Source of the DNA: G963665925 sp963676345
Lineage (GTDB): Bacteria > Bacillota > Clostridia > Peptostreptococcales > Acidaminobacteraceae
Assembly (NCBI GenBank): GCA_963676345.2
Contig: CAXXTS010000004.1
Location: 310,001 to 374,000 of the forward strand
Length of the DNA: 64,000 nucleotides
Direction: 5' to 3'
The first letter of the stretch is position 1. Each line of letters opens with the position of its first letter. The notes beneath the pieces were generated by a model that saw nothing but the letters and a program-made list of their open reading frames with translations, did not search any database and was not told the DNA's origin. The position numbers and the translations under genes were made by a program. Shown piece after piece: positions 25,156-33,707 of this stretch.

Positions 25156-25581
25156 TTAGTCCTCTAAGCCTCTGTAGCCATTGATAAAATCAGTTGCCTC
25201 TTTCTCGGCTAAATATGCAAGAGAGCCCTGAGCAGGACCATTGAAGGCCTCCTCCATAAACACCACAATTTCCTCATCAAAAATCATGTCATCTGTTTCA
25301 TGCTTAATATACTGAAAAATTTCATATAACTCCGAAACCACTTCAACAAATTCACTGGGCTGAATAAAGGGGGATGTGCTAAAGCGTACAATCAGTGTTT
25401 CAATAATTTCAGTATTGAGTCCAATTCTACCGTAACGATTTAACACCTCTGTACGTGAGTGCACTATTACAGAAACATCATTCTCGGTAAGTACGATTCC
25501 CGTTCCTGCAAGGTCATCGTTAAGCGCCATACATGATTTTTTTAAGTGCTCCAGCATTTGATTTTGAATTGATGGAAACAT
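25156..25581 (-). CDS. DUF6323-type protein, function unknown
   Basis: A 141-residue acidic helical protein. The central NRYGRIGLNTEIIETLI and the C-terminal ATDFINGYRGLED resemble the clostridial DUF6323 family as I recall it. It is the first gene of a pair with the DUF6179-type gene. The start is ATG 25581, with GGCGGG upstream. Nothing in the sequence reveals its role. Confidence 0.65.
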   Translation of the reverse strand: MFPSIQNQMLEHLKKSCMALNDDLAGTGIVLTENDVSVIVHSRTEVLNRYGRIGLNTEIIETLIVRFSTSPFIQPSEFVEVVSELYEIFQYIKHETDDMIFDEEIVVFMEEAFNGPAQGSLAYLAEKEATDFINGYRGLED

Positions 25582-25723
25582 CCTTCATCCCGCCTTTCAA
25601 ATTATCCAAATTTACAACTTGACAAAACTATAATTTCATGATATAATTAAATATTAGGTATATTAGTATAAATTATGCGTGTTTTTTATCATATCAAGCA
25701 CGCTCAAAATTGTCAAGACGCGA

Positions 25724-25765
25724 AAAGCCCCATCCTATGTTTGCATAGGATGGGGCTTATTTTAT
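25724..25765 (-). terminator. intrinsic terminator of the M20 peptidase gene
   Basis: The perfect stem AAGCCCCATCCTATG with loop TTTG is followed by TTTT on the minus strand. Confidence 0.85.
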
Positions 25766-25797
25766 GTGTCACTTATTGAGTAAGTACAAGTATGCCT

Positions 25798-26907
25798 TTA
25801 GGCGTGCTTAATAATTTCCACACACATTTGAGCACTCTTTACAAGGTCTTCAATTTCAATAAACTCATCTAGTGTATGTACCTTTTGCATACCAACACCT
25901 AGATTCACTGCTTTTATGCCATTGCCGTTATAGATGTTTGTATCTGATCCACCGCCTGAGGCCTTTAGGTGAACCTCAGCGCCGATTGCTGCAAAAGCCT
26001 TGCGCAGCATTTCAACAATTTCGTCTGATGCATCTACTTTGAAGGCGCTATATGCACGCTCAATTTTTACAATCGCTTCTGCACCAAATTTTTCAGCGGC
26101 ATCTTCAAAACATTTAGCCATATGTGCTGATTGGGCATCTAGCTTGTCGTTAGAAAGCGAACGCGCCTCTGCCTTAATTTTAACTTCAGGACACACGATG
26201 TTGGTTACCTGTCCACCTTCAATCACACCAATATTAGCTGTTGTTTCTTCATCAATGCGCAGTAGATTCATTTTACTAATTGCTTCAGAGGCTACCATAA
26301 TTGCACTGATGCCTTCCTGTGGCGCAACCCCAGCATGTGCCGGCTTGCCTTTGATAGTAACATCAATTTTATCTTGTGCTGGTCCCTGAATAATGATTTC
26401 ACCCGGCTTGCCACCAGAATCCAGTACGATACCTCGCTTTGACTCAACCAAACTGTAGTCGAGGTTCTTTGAACCGTTTAGGCCGCCTTCTTCTGCAATA
26501 GTTATAACCGCTTCAACATCACCATGTGGGATATTTTCATCGATAATCATTTGGAAAGCTTCCATAATTGCCGCAATACCTGCTTTGTCATCCCCGCCCA
26601 GTACGGTTGTGCCATCTGTTTTGATGATGCCATTTTCCACAATTGGCTTAATGCCATTACCCGGCGTTACTGTATCCATGTGGGCACTGAAAAAAATACC
26701 TGGTTGATTGGAATTTCCCTTTAACCTGGCCACAATATTATCTGTATTGGAGCCAACTGGCGTGCCTGCATGATCTCGTCTTATATCCAGACCCATCTGC
26801 TCCATTTCTTCAACAAGCATATCTGCAAATTCTTTTTCATTTCTCGTTTCACTATCGATTTGCACATACTTTAAAAATCTCTTAACCAGTCTCTCTTGGT
26901 TCACCAT
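25798..26907 (-). CDS. M20/M25 family metallopeptidase (PepT-like tripeptidase)
   Basis: A 369-residue zinc aminopeptidase of the M20 family, close to the PepT-like 'peptidase T-like protein' group. Metal-binding motifs are FFSAHMDTVTPGNG (His and Asp), GGDDKAGIAA (bridging Asp), IAEEGGLNGSK (general-base Glu and metal Glu) and the late His in KVHTLDE. A dimerisation domain lies between. It probably degrades short peptides in the cytoplasm. The start ATG at 26907 follows GAGGAGG. It is monocistronic between two terminators. Confidence 0.93.
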   Translation of the reverse strand: MVNQERLVKRFLKYVQIDSETRNEKEFADMLVEEMEQMGLDIRRDHAGTPVGSNTDNIVARLKGNSNQPGIFFSAHMDTVTPGNGIKPIVENGIIKTDGTTVLGGDDKAGIAAIMEAFQMIIDENIPHGDVEAVITIAEEGGLNGSKNLDYSLVESKRGIVLDSGGKPGEIIIQGPAQDKIDVTIKGKPAHAGVAPQEGISAIMVASEAISKMNLLRIDEETTANIGVIEGGQVTNIVCPEVKIKAEARSLSNDKLDAQSAHMAKCFEDAAEKFGAEAIVKIERAYSAFKVDASDEIVEMLRKAFAAIGAEVHLKASGGGSDTNIYNGNGIKAVNLGVGMQKVHTLDEFIEIEDLVKSAQMCVEIIKHA

Positions 26908-26978
26908 ATAAATCCTCCTCAAATGCTCTTCTCCACACATGACTCAATTCTCTTAAGTCGCTCCCCTATATAATATCA

Positions 26979-27003
26979 AAAGTGGGTCCAGCACGGACCC
27001 ACT
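26979..27003 (-). terminator. intrinsic terminator of the metal exporter gene
   Basis: The stem AGTGGGTCC/GGACCCACT with a short loop is followed by TTTT on the minus strand. Confidence 0.65.
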
Positions 27004-27059
27004 CTAGTGAAAAAATGATTAAATTTTACGTAACAAAACATATGGAAAAAATCATATGC

Positions 27060-28325
27060 CTATAGGGCAAACCATCCGAATTGGACTTCTAAATAGTAGA
27101 TAACAATCCCGAATAAAAGGGCTGGTATGGTTGTAATGACCGTTGCCCATAGCGATGACTTTCGGTCGATTGCAAGCAGTGGGAACAGGGCATCGCCATC
27201 CTGCGATATTGCATTTGCCAGAACCGCTGCAAAGGGTACCAATCCCTTAACAAAGAGTGCAACAAATATGATTTGAGGTCCACAGCCTGGTATAAGGCCA
27301 ATAAGTGCGCCAATAAGAACCGCGTAAAGTCCTGCTGCCATCATCAGCTCTCGCATCATTAATTCACCCGTTGCATAGTCTGCACCACCAAGCATAAAAA
27401 TGCCAACCTCATACACCAGATAAGCTACAAAAACCCAGGTTCCTACAAAAGCAGTTTCTTCTGCACCATGGACCAGCGTTTCTCTAAGTGACATCAGTTT
27501 CATTTCAGCCTCTTCATGGGTATCATCCGCAAGGAATTTCTTCCCCATAACCATAAGTAAAATGGAAACGAGTGTTCCGAGTACACCTATGTATGTCCCC
27601 ATATTGGGAAGCATGAGTGTATTGACGTCTATCTGGAAAAGCAGCATGACCCCCAGCACAAGTCCAATGACAATAAAGGCCCAATACACTTTAAAAAAGG
27701 AGTGGGTAAATTTAAACCCAAATGTGTCTGGCTTTTGATGACCTTTTGCATTGTGGTGGAGTGCCATGTCTACAAAATCACCCTCATCATGTCCAACGTG
27801 GGCATATGCACCTGAGCTTGCTTGAGCGCTACCACTGGCCATTTCGATCACCGCATGATCTGCATGGGCATGTATGGCTTCTAAATCACCCGAACCACTG
27901 AGTTTCAAATTTTCAAGAAGTTTGTCTCCAATTTTGAAATAGTCAACAATGTACCCTGTCAGAATTGCTACCAAAAATGAAACCACAGAAATGAGCAAGT
28001 ACTGCATGGGCATCACCGATATTACTACAAAAGCCGAATCACCCATGGTCGCTATTAAAGTGGCAATTACTGTACCAAAAGTTACATTGCCTTTAATAAA
28101 GAGGGGCATAACAAAAATTGCACCGCCACAGCCTGGCGTCAGTCCTAAAAATGCACCAATGACTGGCTGCATCCGTTTGGCATTTTTTATGGCACTGATG
28201 AAAGCCCCTTCTGTTTTATAATTTATGAAGTTAAATAAAATCAGGACCGCTCCTACAAATACCGTAACTTGTAAAAAAGACCCTTCCATACTTGCAAGCA
28301 CTATGCTAACGAGTTCACTAAACAT
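27060..28325 (-). CDS. putative manganese/heavy-metal exporter (ArsP_2-like, 10 TM)
   Basis: A 421-residue membrane protein with about ten hydrophobic segments in two halves, each carrying a matching LTPGCGGAIF or LIPGCGPQII motif. A hydrophilic, histidine-rich loop (AIHAHADHAV and HVGHDEGDFVDMALHHN) lies in the middle, as expected for metal transport. This matches the family named 'putative manganese transporter' or ten-TM heavy-metal exporter (from recall). The start ATG follows AGAGGTG. A small palindrome upstream (28392-28407) could be a metalloregulator site. Confidence 0.8.
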   Translation of the reverse strand: MFSELVSIVLASMEGSFLQVTVFVGAVLILFNFINYKTEGAFISAIKNAKRMQPVIGAFLGLTPGCGGAIFVMPLFIKGNVTFGTVIATLIATMGDSAFVVISVMPMQYLLISVVSFLVAILTGYIVDYFKIGDKLLENLKLSGSGDLEAIHAHADHAVIEMASGSAQASSGAYAHVGHDEGDFVDMALHHNAKGHQKPDTFGFKFTHSFFKVYWAFIVIGLVLGVMLLFQIDVNTLMLPNMGTYIGVLGTLVSILLMVMGKKFLADDTHEEAEMKLMSLRETLVHGAEETAFVGTWVFVAYLVYEVGIFMLGGADYATGELMMRELMMAAGLYAVLIGALIGLIPGCGPQIIFVALFVKGLVPFAAVLANAISQDGDALFPLLAIDRKSSLWATVITTIPALLFGIVIYYLEVQFGWFAL

Positions 28326-28391
28326 ATAATCACCTCTTAATTTATACTACCCCACTTTATCAAAATTTGGAAGGGGTTCAGGCAAAATATA

Positions 28392-28407
28392 TCACCAATT
28401 TAGGTGA
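28392..28407. promoter_or_regulatory. possible operator upstream of the metal exporter
   Basis: TCACC-N6-GGTGA, with TTTAGGTGA as one half, is an inverted repeat 67 bp before the exporter start. DtxR/MntR-type sites often contain AGGT half-sites, but the match is short. Confidence 0.3.
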
Positions 28408-28410
28408 AAT

Positions 28411-28464
28411 TAAAAATCAGGTTTCTAGGGTCAGCACGCCTGCTTTATCCCCTTAAAACCTGAC
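28411..28464 (-). terminator. intrinsic terminator of the exonuclease gene
   Basis: On the minus strand TCAGGTTT-TA-AGGG pairs with CCCT-AG-AAACCTGA around a 19-nt loop (itself carrying GCAGGC), followed by TTTTTA. Confidence 0.7.
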
Positions 28465-28480
28465 TGAATTTAATATATAT

Positions 28481-29338
28481 TTACTCCATGAATTCAAACA
28501 GCGGCAAGTCTGACGCTTCTTCTGTAACCGCATTAAATAAACTGGTCAGCCCAAAATGCTCAAATATATGGTGGGCGCTCAAATCAAAACCTGAAAAAGC
28601 CATGTTTTCAAAAGGTATTTCCTCCATCACTTCCGTGCTAAGTTTTTCATTGGCAAATCCCTGGGCAATTTCTTCCTGATACAAGTCGAGGCGTTCTCTT
28701 AATCGGTGGTCTGTCACCACGTTCAGGTTCTCTAAAATATGCTTTACTGAACCATACTCCTGAAGTACACGTATGGCTGTTTTTTCACCAATACCCGGCA
28801 CGCCAGGTACTTCTTCATGTCCCTTTCCTATCAAAGCGAAATAATCCGGGTAAAAGGCTGCTTCTATACCGTACTCAAGATAAAACTTGTTCGGATTATA
28901 ATGGATATCTCGACCCTTTCCAAACAACACAAGGTGGGTTCTCTTATTGATCAGTTGAAGCCCTTTTTCATCTGAAGTAGACACATAAACCCTGTAATCC
29001 TTTTCATCAGCCGCTTCTGCAATTGTACGAATAATTCCAAGAACAGGTTTGTCGGTAAACACCGCTTCAATATCCAGGCTTTGCATGAGGACTTTAAGTA
29101 AGGCAAACTGCACCTTGTATGAAGGCTCCGATTCCACTGCAGCCACTTCTGCAGGTTGTCCAAAAACAATTACAAGACCTGACGGTTCATACTTCCCCAT
29201 GACTTCCAGTATGTATGCAATAAAATGCGCAAGCATGGGCACCTTATGCCCTGTCACTGTCACCGCTCCAGAGTATTTTCCACTGGAAAAAGCTTTATAC
29301 GACAGCGCTTTTCCATCAACAACGAGCAATTTCTTCAT
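28481..29338 (-). CDS. 5'-3' exonuclease (PolA N-terminal domain family)
   Basis: A 285-residue stand-alone 5'-3' exonuclease of the FEN/PolA family. It starts KKLLVVDGKALSYKAF (first metal-binding Asp), has VSTSDEKGLQLI in the middle, and the helix-hairpin-helix EVPGVPGIGEKTAIRVLQEYG. The position expected to be DKD reads SDEK, so one of the usual acidic ligands is replaced. Such free-standing forms process flaps and RNA primers. The ATG at 29338 follows AGAGGTG. Some acidic residues seem less conserved than in PolA, so activity may be reduced (inference). Confidence 0.85.
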   Translation of the reverse strand: MKKLLVVDGKALSYKAFSSGKYSGAVTVTGHKVPMLAHFIAYILEVMGKYEPSGLVIVFGQPAEVAAVESEPSYKVQFALLKVLMQSLDIEAVFTDKPVLGIIRTIAEAADEKDYRVYVSTSDEKGLQLINKRTHLVLFGKGRDIHYNPNKFYLEYGIEAAFYPDYFALIGKGHEEVPGVPGIGEKTAIRVLQEYGSVKHILENLNVVTDHRLRERLDLYQEEIAQGFANEKLSTEVMEEIPFENMAFSGFDLSAHHIFEHFGLTSLFNAVTEEASDLPLFEFME

Positions 29339-29454
29339 CACGAGCACCTCTTTTGTCTTCCCATAGACTATTCACATACTATTTTATATCATCTGGGTTT
29401 ATCTTCAAACACATTATTGTATATTTTTGAATTATCTGATTAATAAAAATTCTC

Positions 29455-29511
29455 TTGATTCTGCTATTCACTTCGTGTATTATAGATTCTAACGCACCCC
29501 CTAGGGTGGGG
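29455..29511 (+). promoter_or_regulatory. promoter with CsoR/CstR-type operator
   Basis: TTGATT (29455-29460) and TATTAT (29478-29483) are 17 bp apart. Twelve bases on, CACCCCCTAGGGTGGGG (29495-29511) is a C-run/TA/G-run palindrome of the kind bound by CsoR-family repressors. Related palindromes lie at the promoters at 44.9 and 53.7 kb. Confidence 0.65.
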
Positions 29512-29540
29512 ATAATACATATCACAATTAGGAGGTCTGA

Positions 29541-31004
29541 ATGTCGTCGTTTCACATTAAAACCAATCGTACATTTACGCTCATTCGTAAGTACGGATTT
29601 ATCTTTACACTCACAGTCGCGGTGGGAGGGCTTTGGTATCCAAAGCTAGGACTTTTGGTAATACCGGTTATCATTGGCCTCTTGCTCTATTCTTTTTTCA
29701 AAGGCCGATTCTGGTGTGGCAATATTTGCGCACACGGTAGCTTATTTGATTCTGTCTTCCTGCGCTGGAGCAGAAACACACACATACCTGCATTCTTTAA
29801 AAATAAATGGCTGGGCATTGTATTCTTCGGATGGTTTTCTGCTAAGTTGATTACCAAATTCATTAAAGTCGCAGGCATTTACGGTTCTGCATCCTTCTTT
29901 GATAAAATCGGCATGGTTTTTGTCGGCAGTTATTTAATGGTTACGATTTTAGGCGGAACACTGGCTCTGTTTTTCGCTCCTAGAACTTGGTGTAACTTCT
30001 GTCCCATGGGCTTTATGCAGCGCCTATCCTATAGGCTAGGCAAAAACCTAGGTGTAACCACCCTTACTGACGAGAAGGTCACAGCCTCTCGTACAGAAAT
30101 GTGCCATAGCTGCGGTAAATGTGCACGTGTCTGTCCTATGCAGCTCACACCGTATACCCAGTTTACGGATAAAAATCAATTTGATGATGAAGCCTGTATT
30201 CGTTGTTCAACCTGCGTTGAAAACTGTCCTGCACATATTCTGACACTCACCAACGAAAAAACAGCAGATGTCCTTAAAAAGAACGTGAGCATAGAAGGCT
30301 ATGAAAATAGACAGCGTATTCAAGCGCTTGTTGAAACTGTGAGAGTCCTAAAAGAAGATGTTACAGAGTACACTTTCAAGTTCACTGAGCCAGAACGGGT
30401 AAATTATAAAGCCGGTCAGTTCATTCTCGTAAAAATCAAGAATGATCCAGAAATGTTCCGCGCTTACTCCATTTCATCCTTCAACGAAGACGGCACCCGT
30501 GTCCGTGTCACCATCAAGCGTGTTCCTAAGGGATACGGTACTGGACTCATTTCAGAAAACTTCAAAGTTGGGGATACAGTCACTTTAGAAGGTCCAATGG
30601 GCCGAGATATTGTGGTCGATAAGACAGCTGAAAAAGTTCTACTTGTAGGCGGTGGAATCGGCATTACCCCGTTTGTTCCTATTGTAAAAGACTTGATAGA
30701 CAACCCAGGCTCTGTTAAAGAATTCAAGTTGCTTTATGGTGCCAACAAAGCAGATGAACTCCTTTATACTGATGACTTTGAAGCTTTTGAGGCAGGCAGT
30801 TCTGCCTTTGAATACAGAAAAATAATTGCCTTTGATGATGCTTGGCAAGGACGCAAAGGCTTTGTGACAGACCATATGGACGACATTGACTTGTCTGAAT
30901 ACAAGGTCTATATGTGTGGTCCACCGCCGATGGTTGGTGCAGCTGTCAAAAAGCTGGAGTCCCTTGGGGTTCAATCAGAAAACATAAAGTACGAAAGTGC
31001 TTAA
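29541..31004 (+). CDS. membrane polyferredoxin fused to FAD/NAD(P) reductase
   Basis: A 487-residue fusion. The N-terminal third has about four membrane segments with NapH/NosR-type cysteines (FWCGNICAHG and TWCNFCPMGF). Then come two [4Fe-4S] motifs, CHSCGKCARVCP and CIRCSTCVENCP. The C-terminal part (from about residue 255) is a ferredoxin-NADP reductase module with the FAD motif RAYSISS, the NAD(P) motif LLVGGGIGITPF and the terminal YMCGPPPMV. It probably moves electrons between NAD(P)H and a membrane or periplasmic acceptor. The start ATG follows TAGGAGG. The CsoR-type operator suggests a role in copper or sulfur stress (inference). Confidence 0.88.
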   Translation: MSSFHIKTNRTFTLIRKYGFIFTLTVAVGGLWYPKLGLLVIPVIIGLLLYSFFKGRFWCGNICAHGSLFDSVFLRWSRNTHIPAFFKNKWLGIVFFGWFSAKLITKFIKVAGIYGSASFFDKIGMVFVGSYLMVTILGGTLALFFAPRTWCNFCPMGFMQRLSYRLGKNLGVTTLTDEKVTASRTEMCHSCGKCARVCPMQLTPYTQFTDKNQFDDEACIRCSTCVENCPAHILTLTNEKTADVLKKNVSIEGYENRQRIQALVETVRVLKEDVTEYTFKFTEPERVNYKAGQFILVKIKNDPEMFRAYSISSFNEDGTRVRVTIKRVPKGYGTGLISENFKVGDTVTLEGPMGRDIVVDKTAEKVLLVGGGIGITPFVPIVKDLIDNPGSVKEFKLLYGANKADELLYTDDFEAFEAGSSAFEYRKIIAFDDAWQGRKGFVTDHMDDIDLSEYKVYMCGPPPMVGAAVKKLESLGVQSENIKYESA

Positions 31005-31006
31005 AA

Positions 31007-31038
31007 TAAGCCCCGCACATACATTGTGCGGGGCTTTG
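31007..31038 (+). terminator. intrinsic terminator of the polyferredoxin-reductase gene
   Basis: The stem AAGCCCCGCACA/TGTGCGGGGCTT with a short loop is followed by TT, a strong GC-rich hairpin. Confidence 0.8.
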
Positions 31039-31134
31039 TACTATTGTACATGCTCGCCCTTCAGACTCGATTATCTGAAGACGGCTAATCTGCATTTTAT
31101 GAATCAAAAACCACTTGATCCTTCATCTAACAAT

Positions 31135-32658
31135 CTAGCTGGCCTGCCCCTTTCTTTCATTTTCAGCCTGTCCATTTATTCGTCTGGCTGTGTCTAAGTC
31201 TAATTTGATTTCTTTACCTAGAATCATGTACGAACGCTCTTCATTTGAAATTTCGTTGCGTTTTCTCGACGTAATAATCCAGTTAAAGACACCTAGGGCA
31301 ATCCAACCGCCAAACATAATATACTCAGAAGATACAAGCGAACCTGGACTCTGTGGAATTACAAGGGTTCCCGTTACAATCAATGCGCATCCGAAAGCGA
31401 TAAGTGCCATATTTTTTCCACCTGGCATGGTATATGGTCTTTTAAAATCTGGCGCTTGAACGCGCAGGTTATATGTAGAAAGTGCAATAGCACACCAAAC
31501 CAGCATAAATGCTAGAGAACCAATATTTAAGAATGGTGCGATTAGCGGTTTACCAATAAAAGGTCCTAAAATGGTTAAAGCACCCACGAAATACGTGGCA
31601 TAGGTTGGCGTCTGATATTTAGGATGGATTTCTCCAAACTTACTTGGCATTAAATTGGCTCTACCCAGTGCAAAAACAACACGTGTTGCTGCTACAAAAA
31701 AGGCGTTGAGTGTTGTTAGCAGTCCTGCCATAGCACCCCATATAACGATTTGAGAGACAATACGCCATCCTTTAGAAACTGTAAACATTTGAGCCATCGG
31801 CAAATCCAGCTTAACCATTTCAGGCCATGGCATCAGCATGCTTACTGAGAAGATTAGAATGACATAAAATGCAGTTCCGGCCAATATTGAATACGTTAGT
31901 GTTTTTCCCAAATCCTTTAAGCTAATGCCTAAACTGCCTTCTTCGGCAGCCTGTGGAATCGTGTCAAACCCGCAGTAGAAAAATGGCGTAATTGCCAGCA
32001 CTGCGAAGAAGCCCGCAACACCGCCAAACTTAAGAATACCATCTACTTCATATGCCTTTGCAACCAGTGGATAGAGGTTTTCAACCTTACCAAACATAAA
32101 GCCCAGTGTCAGAAAAATGATGAAGGATGTCAGCATAAATTTTGTAAGAATGGTTTGAATCTTTGCAGCTTTTTTGATCCCCGTATAATTGTAATAAACA
32201 ATTGCAATGGCCAGTACCATTTCCACCGCAAACTGTGGAAAATAGATGACGTAGTCCACAACGGTGTACATCGGCATGGTGTTAAAAGCCGGAAAAACGA
32301 CCCCTAGCAGACTTCCTATGGCAACAACCTCCCACGGACAGAGAATAGCGTATGCAAGAATGAGCATCCATCCGGTGGCATACGACATTTTCGTGCCATA
32401 GGATGCGTAAGTAAATGCAAGCTCTCCACCCGCAACCGGAAGGGATGCTGTCAACTCTGAGTAGCACAGGCCGATTGGAATTAGAAAAATCCCCCCTGCC
32501 AGAAAGGCAAGTGCAGTACCCAGCGGCCCAGCTTTTTGAATGTTGCCTGCCATCAGTACAAACCATGCCGCCCCAAGCATAGCCCCCAGTCCAAGTGTAA
32601 AATAATCAAATACACGCATTTCCTTTGCCAGTTCAGCTCTTTTCAAATTATTTCCCAT
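31135..32658 (-). CDS. APC family amino acid permease
   Basis: A 507-residue membrane protein with 12 or more hydrophobic segments. Helix 1 carries the substrate-binding glycine motif GLGAMLGAAWFVLMAG, and GFDTIPQAAEEGS is the helix-6/loop motif of APC amino acid transporters. The C-terminal tail is long and hydrophilic (about 45 residues). ATG 32658 was chosen because AAAGGGG precedes it by 8 nt. The gene is monocistronic; its substrate cannot be told from sequence. Confidence 0.92.
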   Translation of the reverse strand: MGNNLKRAELAKEMRVFDYFTLGLGAMLGAAWFVLMAGNIQKAGPLGTALAFLAGGIFLIPIGLCYSELTASLPVAGGELAFTYASYGTKMSYATGWMLILAYAILCPWEVVAIGSLLGVVFPAFNTMPMYTVVDYVIYFPQFAVEMVLAIAIVYYNYTGIKKAAKIQTILTKFMLTSFIIFLTLGFMFGKVENLYPLVAKAYEVDGILKFGGVAGFFAVLAITPFFYCGFDTIPQAAEEGSLGISLKDLGKTLTYSILAGTAFYVILIFSVSMLMPWPEMVKLDLPMAQMFTVSKGWRIVSQIVIWGAMAGLLTTLNAFFVAATRVVFALGRANLMPSKFGEIHPKYQTPTYATYFVGALTILGPFIGKPLIAPFLNIGSLAFMLVWCAIALSTYNLRVQAPDFKRPYTMPGGKNMALIAFGCALIVTGTLVIPQSPGSLVSSEYIMFGGWIALGVFNWIITSRKRNEISNEERSYMILGKEIKLDLDTARRINGQAENERKGQAS

Positions 32659-32743
32659 GAAGTACCCCTTTCTACAATTAGAATTCACCCCTTATATCCT
32701 GCTGTTGGCCCCTCCTTTCCCCAAAATATTAAAAACAAAAACA

Positions 32744-32788
32744 AAAAAACCAGCACAAAAAGATAAATCTTTTTGGCTGGTTTATTTT
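32744..32788 (-). terminator. intrinsic terminator downstream of the response regulator
   Basis: AAACCAGC and AAAAAGAT pair with their complements around a two-base loop, and a TTTTTTT run follows on the minus strand. It ends transcription of the kinase/regulator operon about 160 bp after its stop. The space 32789-32951 contains the short inverted repeat TCGCGAA/TTCGCGA but no gene that I recognise. Confidence 0.75.
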
Positions 32789-32951
32789 AAGCAAACATAA
32801 GTTGTTCTCTCAAAATCATGTAACCAGTCGCGAAAGCAGTTCGCGATTCAGTTTTAATTTTACGAAGCTTCGACATCCTCAGCTGGCGCCTATATGTCAA
32901 ACAACACTTCCGTTATACATAATGATACATCAATTAAAACATAAAGTAAAG

Positions 32952-33707
32952 CTACTTAATCACAAGCTCAATATTGTCCATATTGAGAACAACATCTGTC
33001 GTGACTCGGTTCAAGTGCACCTTGCGCTGAATGACCTGTGACACAAGCCCTTCAATTTTATCGGCCTGAATAGAGTAAAAGAGTTTACGGTTCATTTCAA
33101 CATACTTTGTATTGCCCTTGTTTTCCATCAAACTTTTTTCAAACGCCGTCAGCACTTCATATGCTTTGATATCCACATACTGGCCATGAATAAATGCTGA
33201 AACATCTTTGGGCCCTTTTCCAGTAGCCTTTTTTATATGAAAAGAAAACTCTTTCTTGATCGTATTTTCAAATGTTTTTTTCTGCTCCATATCAACTCGA
33301 ATGGGGATGTCCGAACGCTCTGCATGAATAACTGCAATCTCTTCAAGAACTTCCGAGAGCAGATCTGCATCAAGCGGTTTTATCAAGTATTTGCTAATCC
33401 CCTCATCCACTGTACTCAGTATAGACTCTGTGTCACCAATGGCTGTGGTCACAATAATAAAGGAAGTGTGGTCGATTTCTCTGATTTTCTGAATCATTTC
33501 AAGGCCACCCATAACCGGCATAATCAAATCCACAATCACGATTTCAGGCCGGTGTTTTTCATAAAGCGCTATTCCCTCTTTGCCATTTTCTGCTGTCATA
33601 AGCTTGCCCACACGCCGCTTTAAGAGTTTTGACAACTGCTTTCGTGTAAAATCTTCGTCCTCAACATACAGTAATTTTAGATTTTGAAGCAAAACATGCT
33701 TATCCAT
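32952..33707 (-). CDS. response regulator with unusual C-terminal domain
   Basis: A 251-residue protein. Residues 1 to about 125 are a receiver domain with the acidic pocket LLYVEDEDF, the phospho-acceptor Asp in IVIVDLIMPVMGG, and the Lys in YLIKPLD. The C-terminal 120 residues are not a standard DNA-binding output. They are predicted alpha/beta with EFSFHIKKATGKGPKDVSAF, and I do not recognise the family. The ATG at 33707 lies inside the end of the histidine kinase gene (8-bp overlap), so the two form one translation-coupled two-component system. Confidence 0.87.
   Translation of the reverse strand: MDKHVLLQNLKLLYVEDEDFTRKQLSKLLKRRVGKLMTAENGKEGIALYEKHRPEIVIVDLIMPVMGGLEMIQKIREIDHTSFIIVTTAIGDTESILSTVDEGISKYLIKPLDADLLSEVLEEIAVIHAERSDIPIRVDMEQKKTFENTIKKEFSFHIKKATGKGPKDVSAFIHGQYVDIKAYEVLTAFEKSLMENKGNTKYVEMNRKLFYSIQADKIEGLVSQVIQRKVHLNRVTTDVVLNMDNIELVIK

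Noticed and set aside
32815..32880. AGTCGCGAAAGCAGTTCGCG resembling part of a repeat C unit
   Set aside because: Similarity is short, the long palindrome is missing, and it lies before, not after, the terminator.
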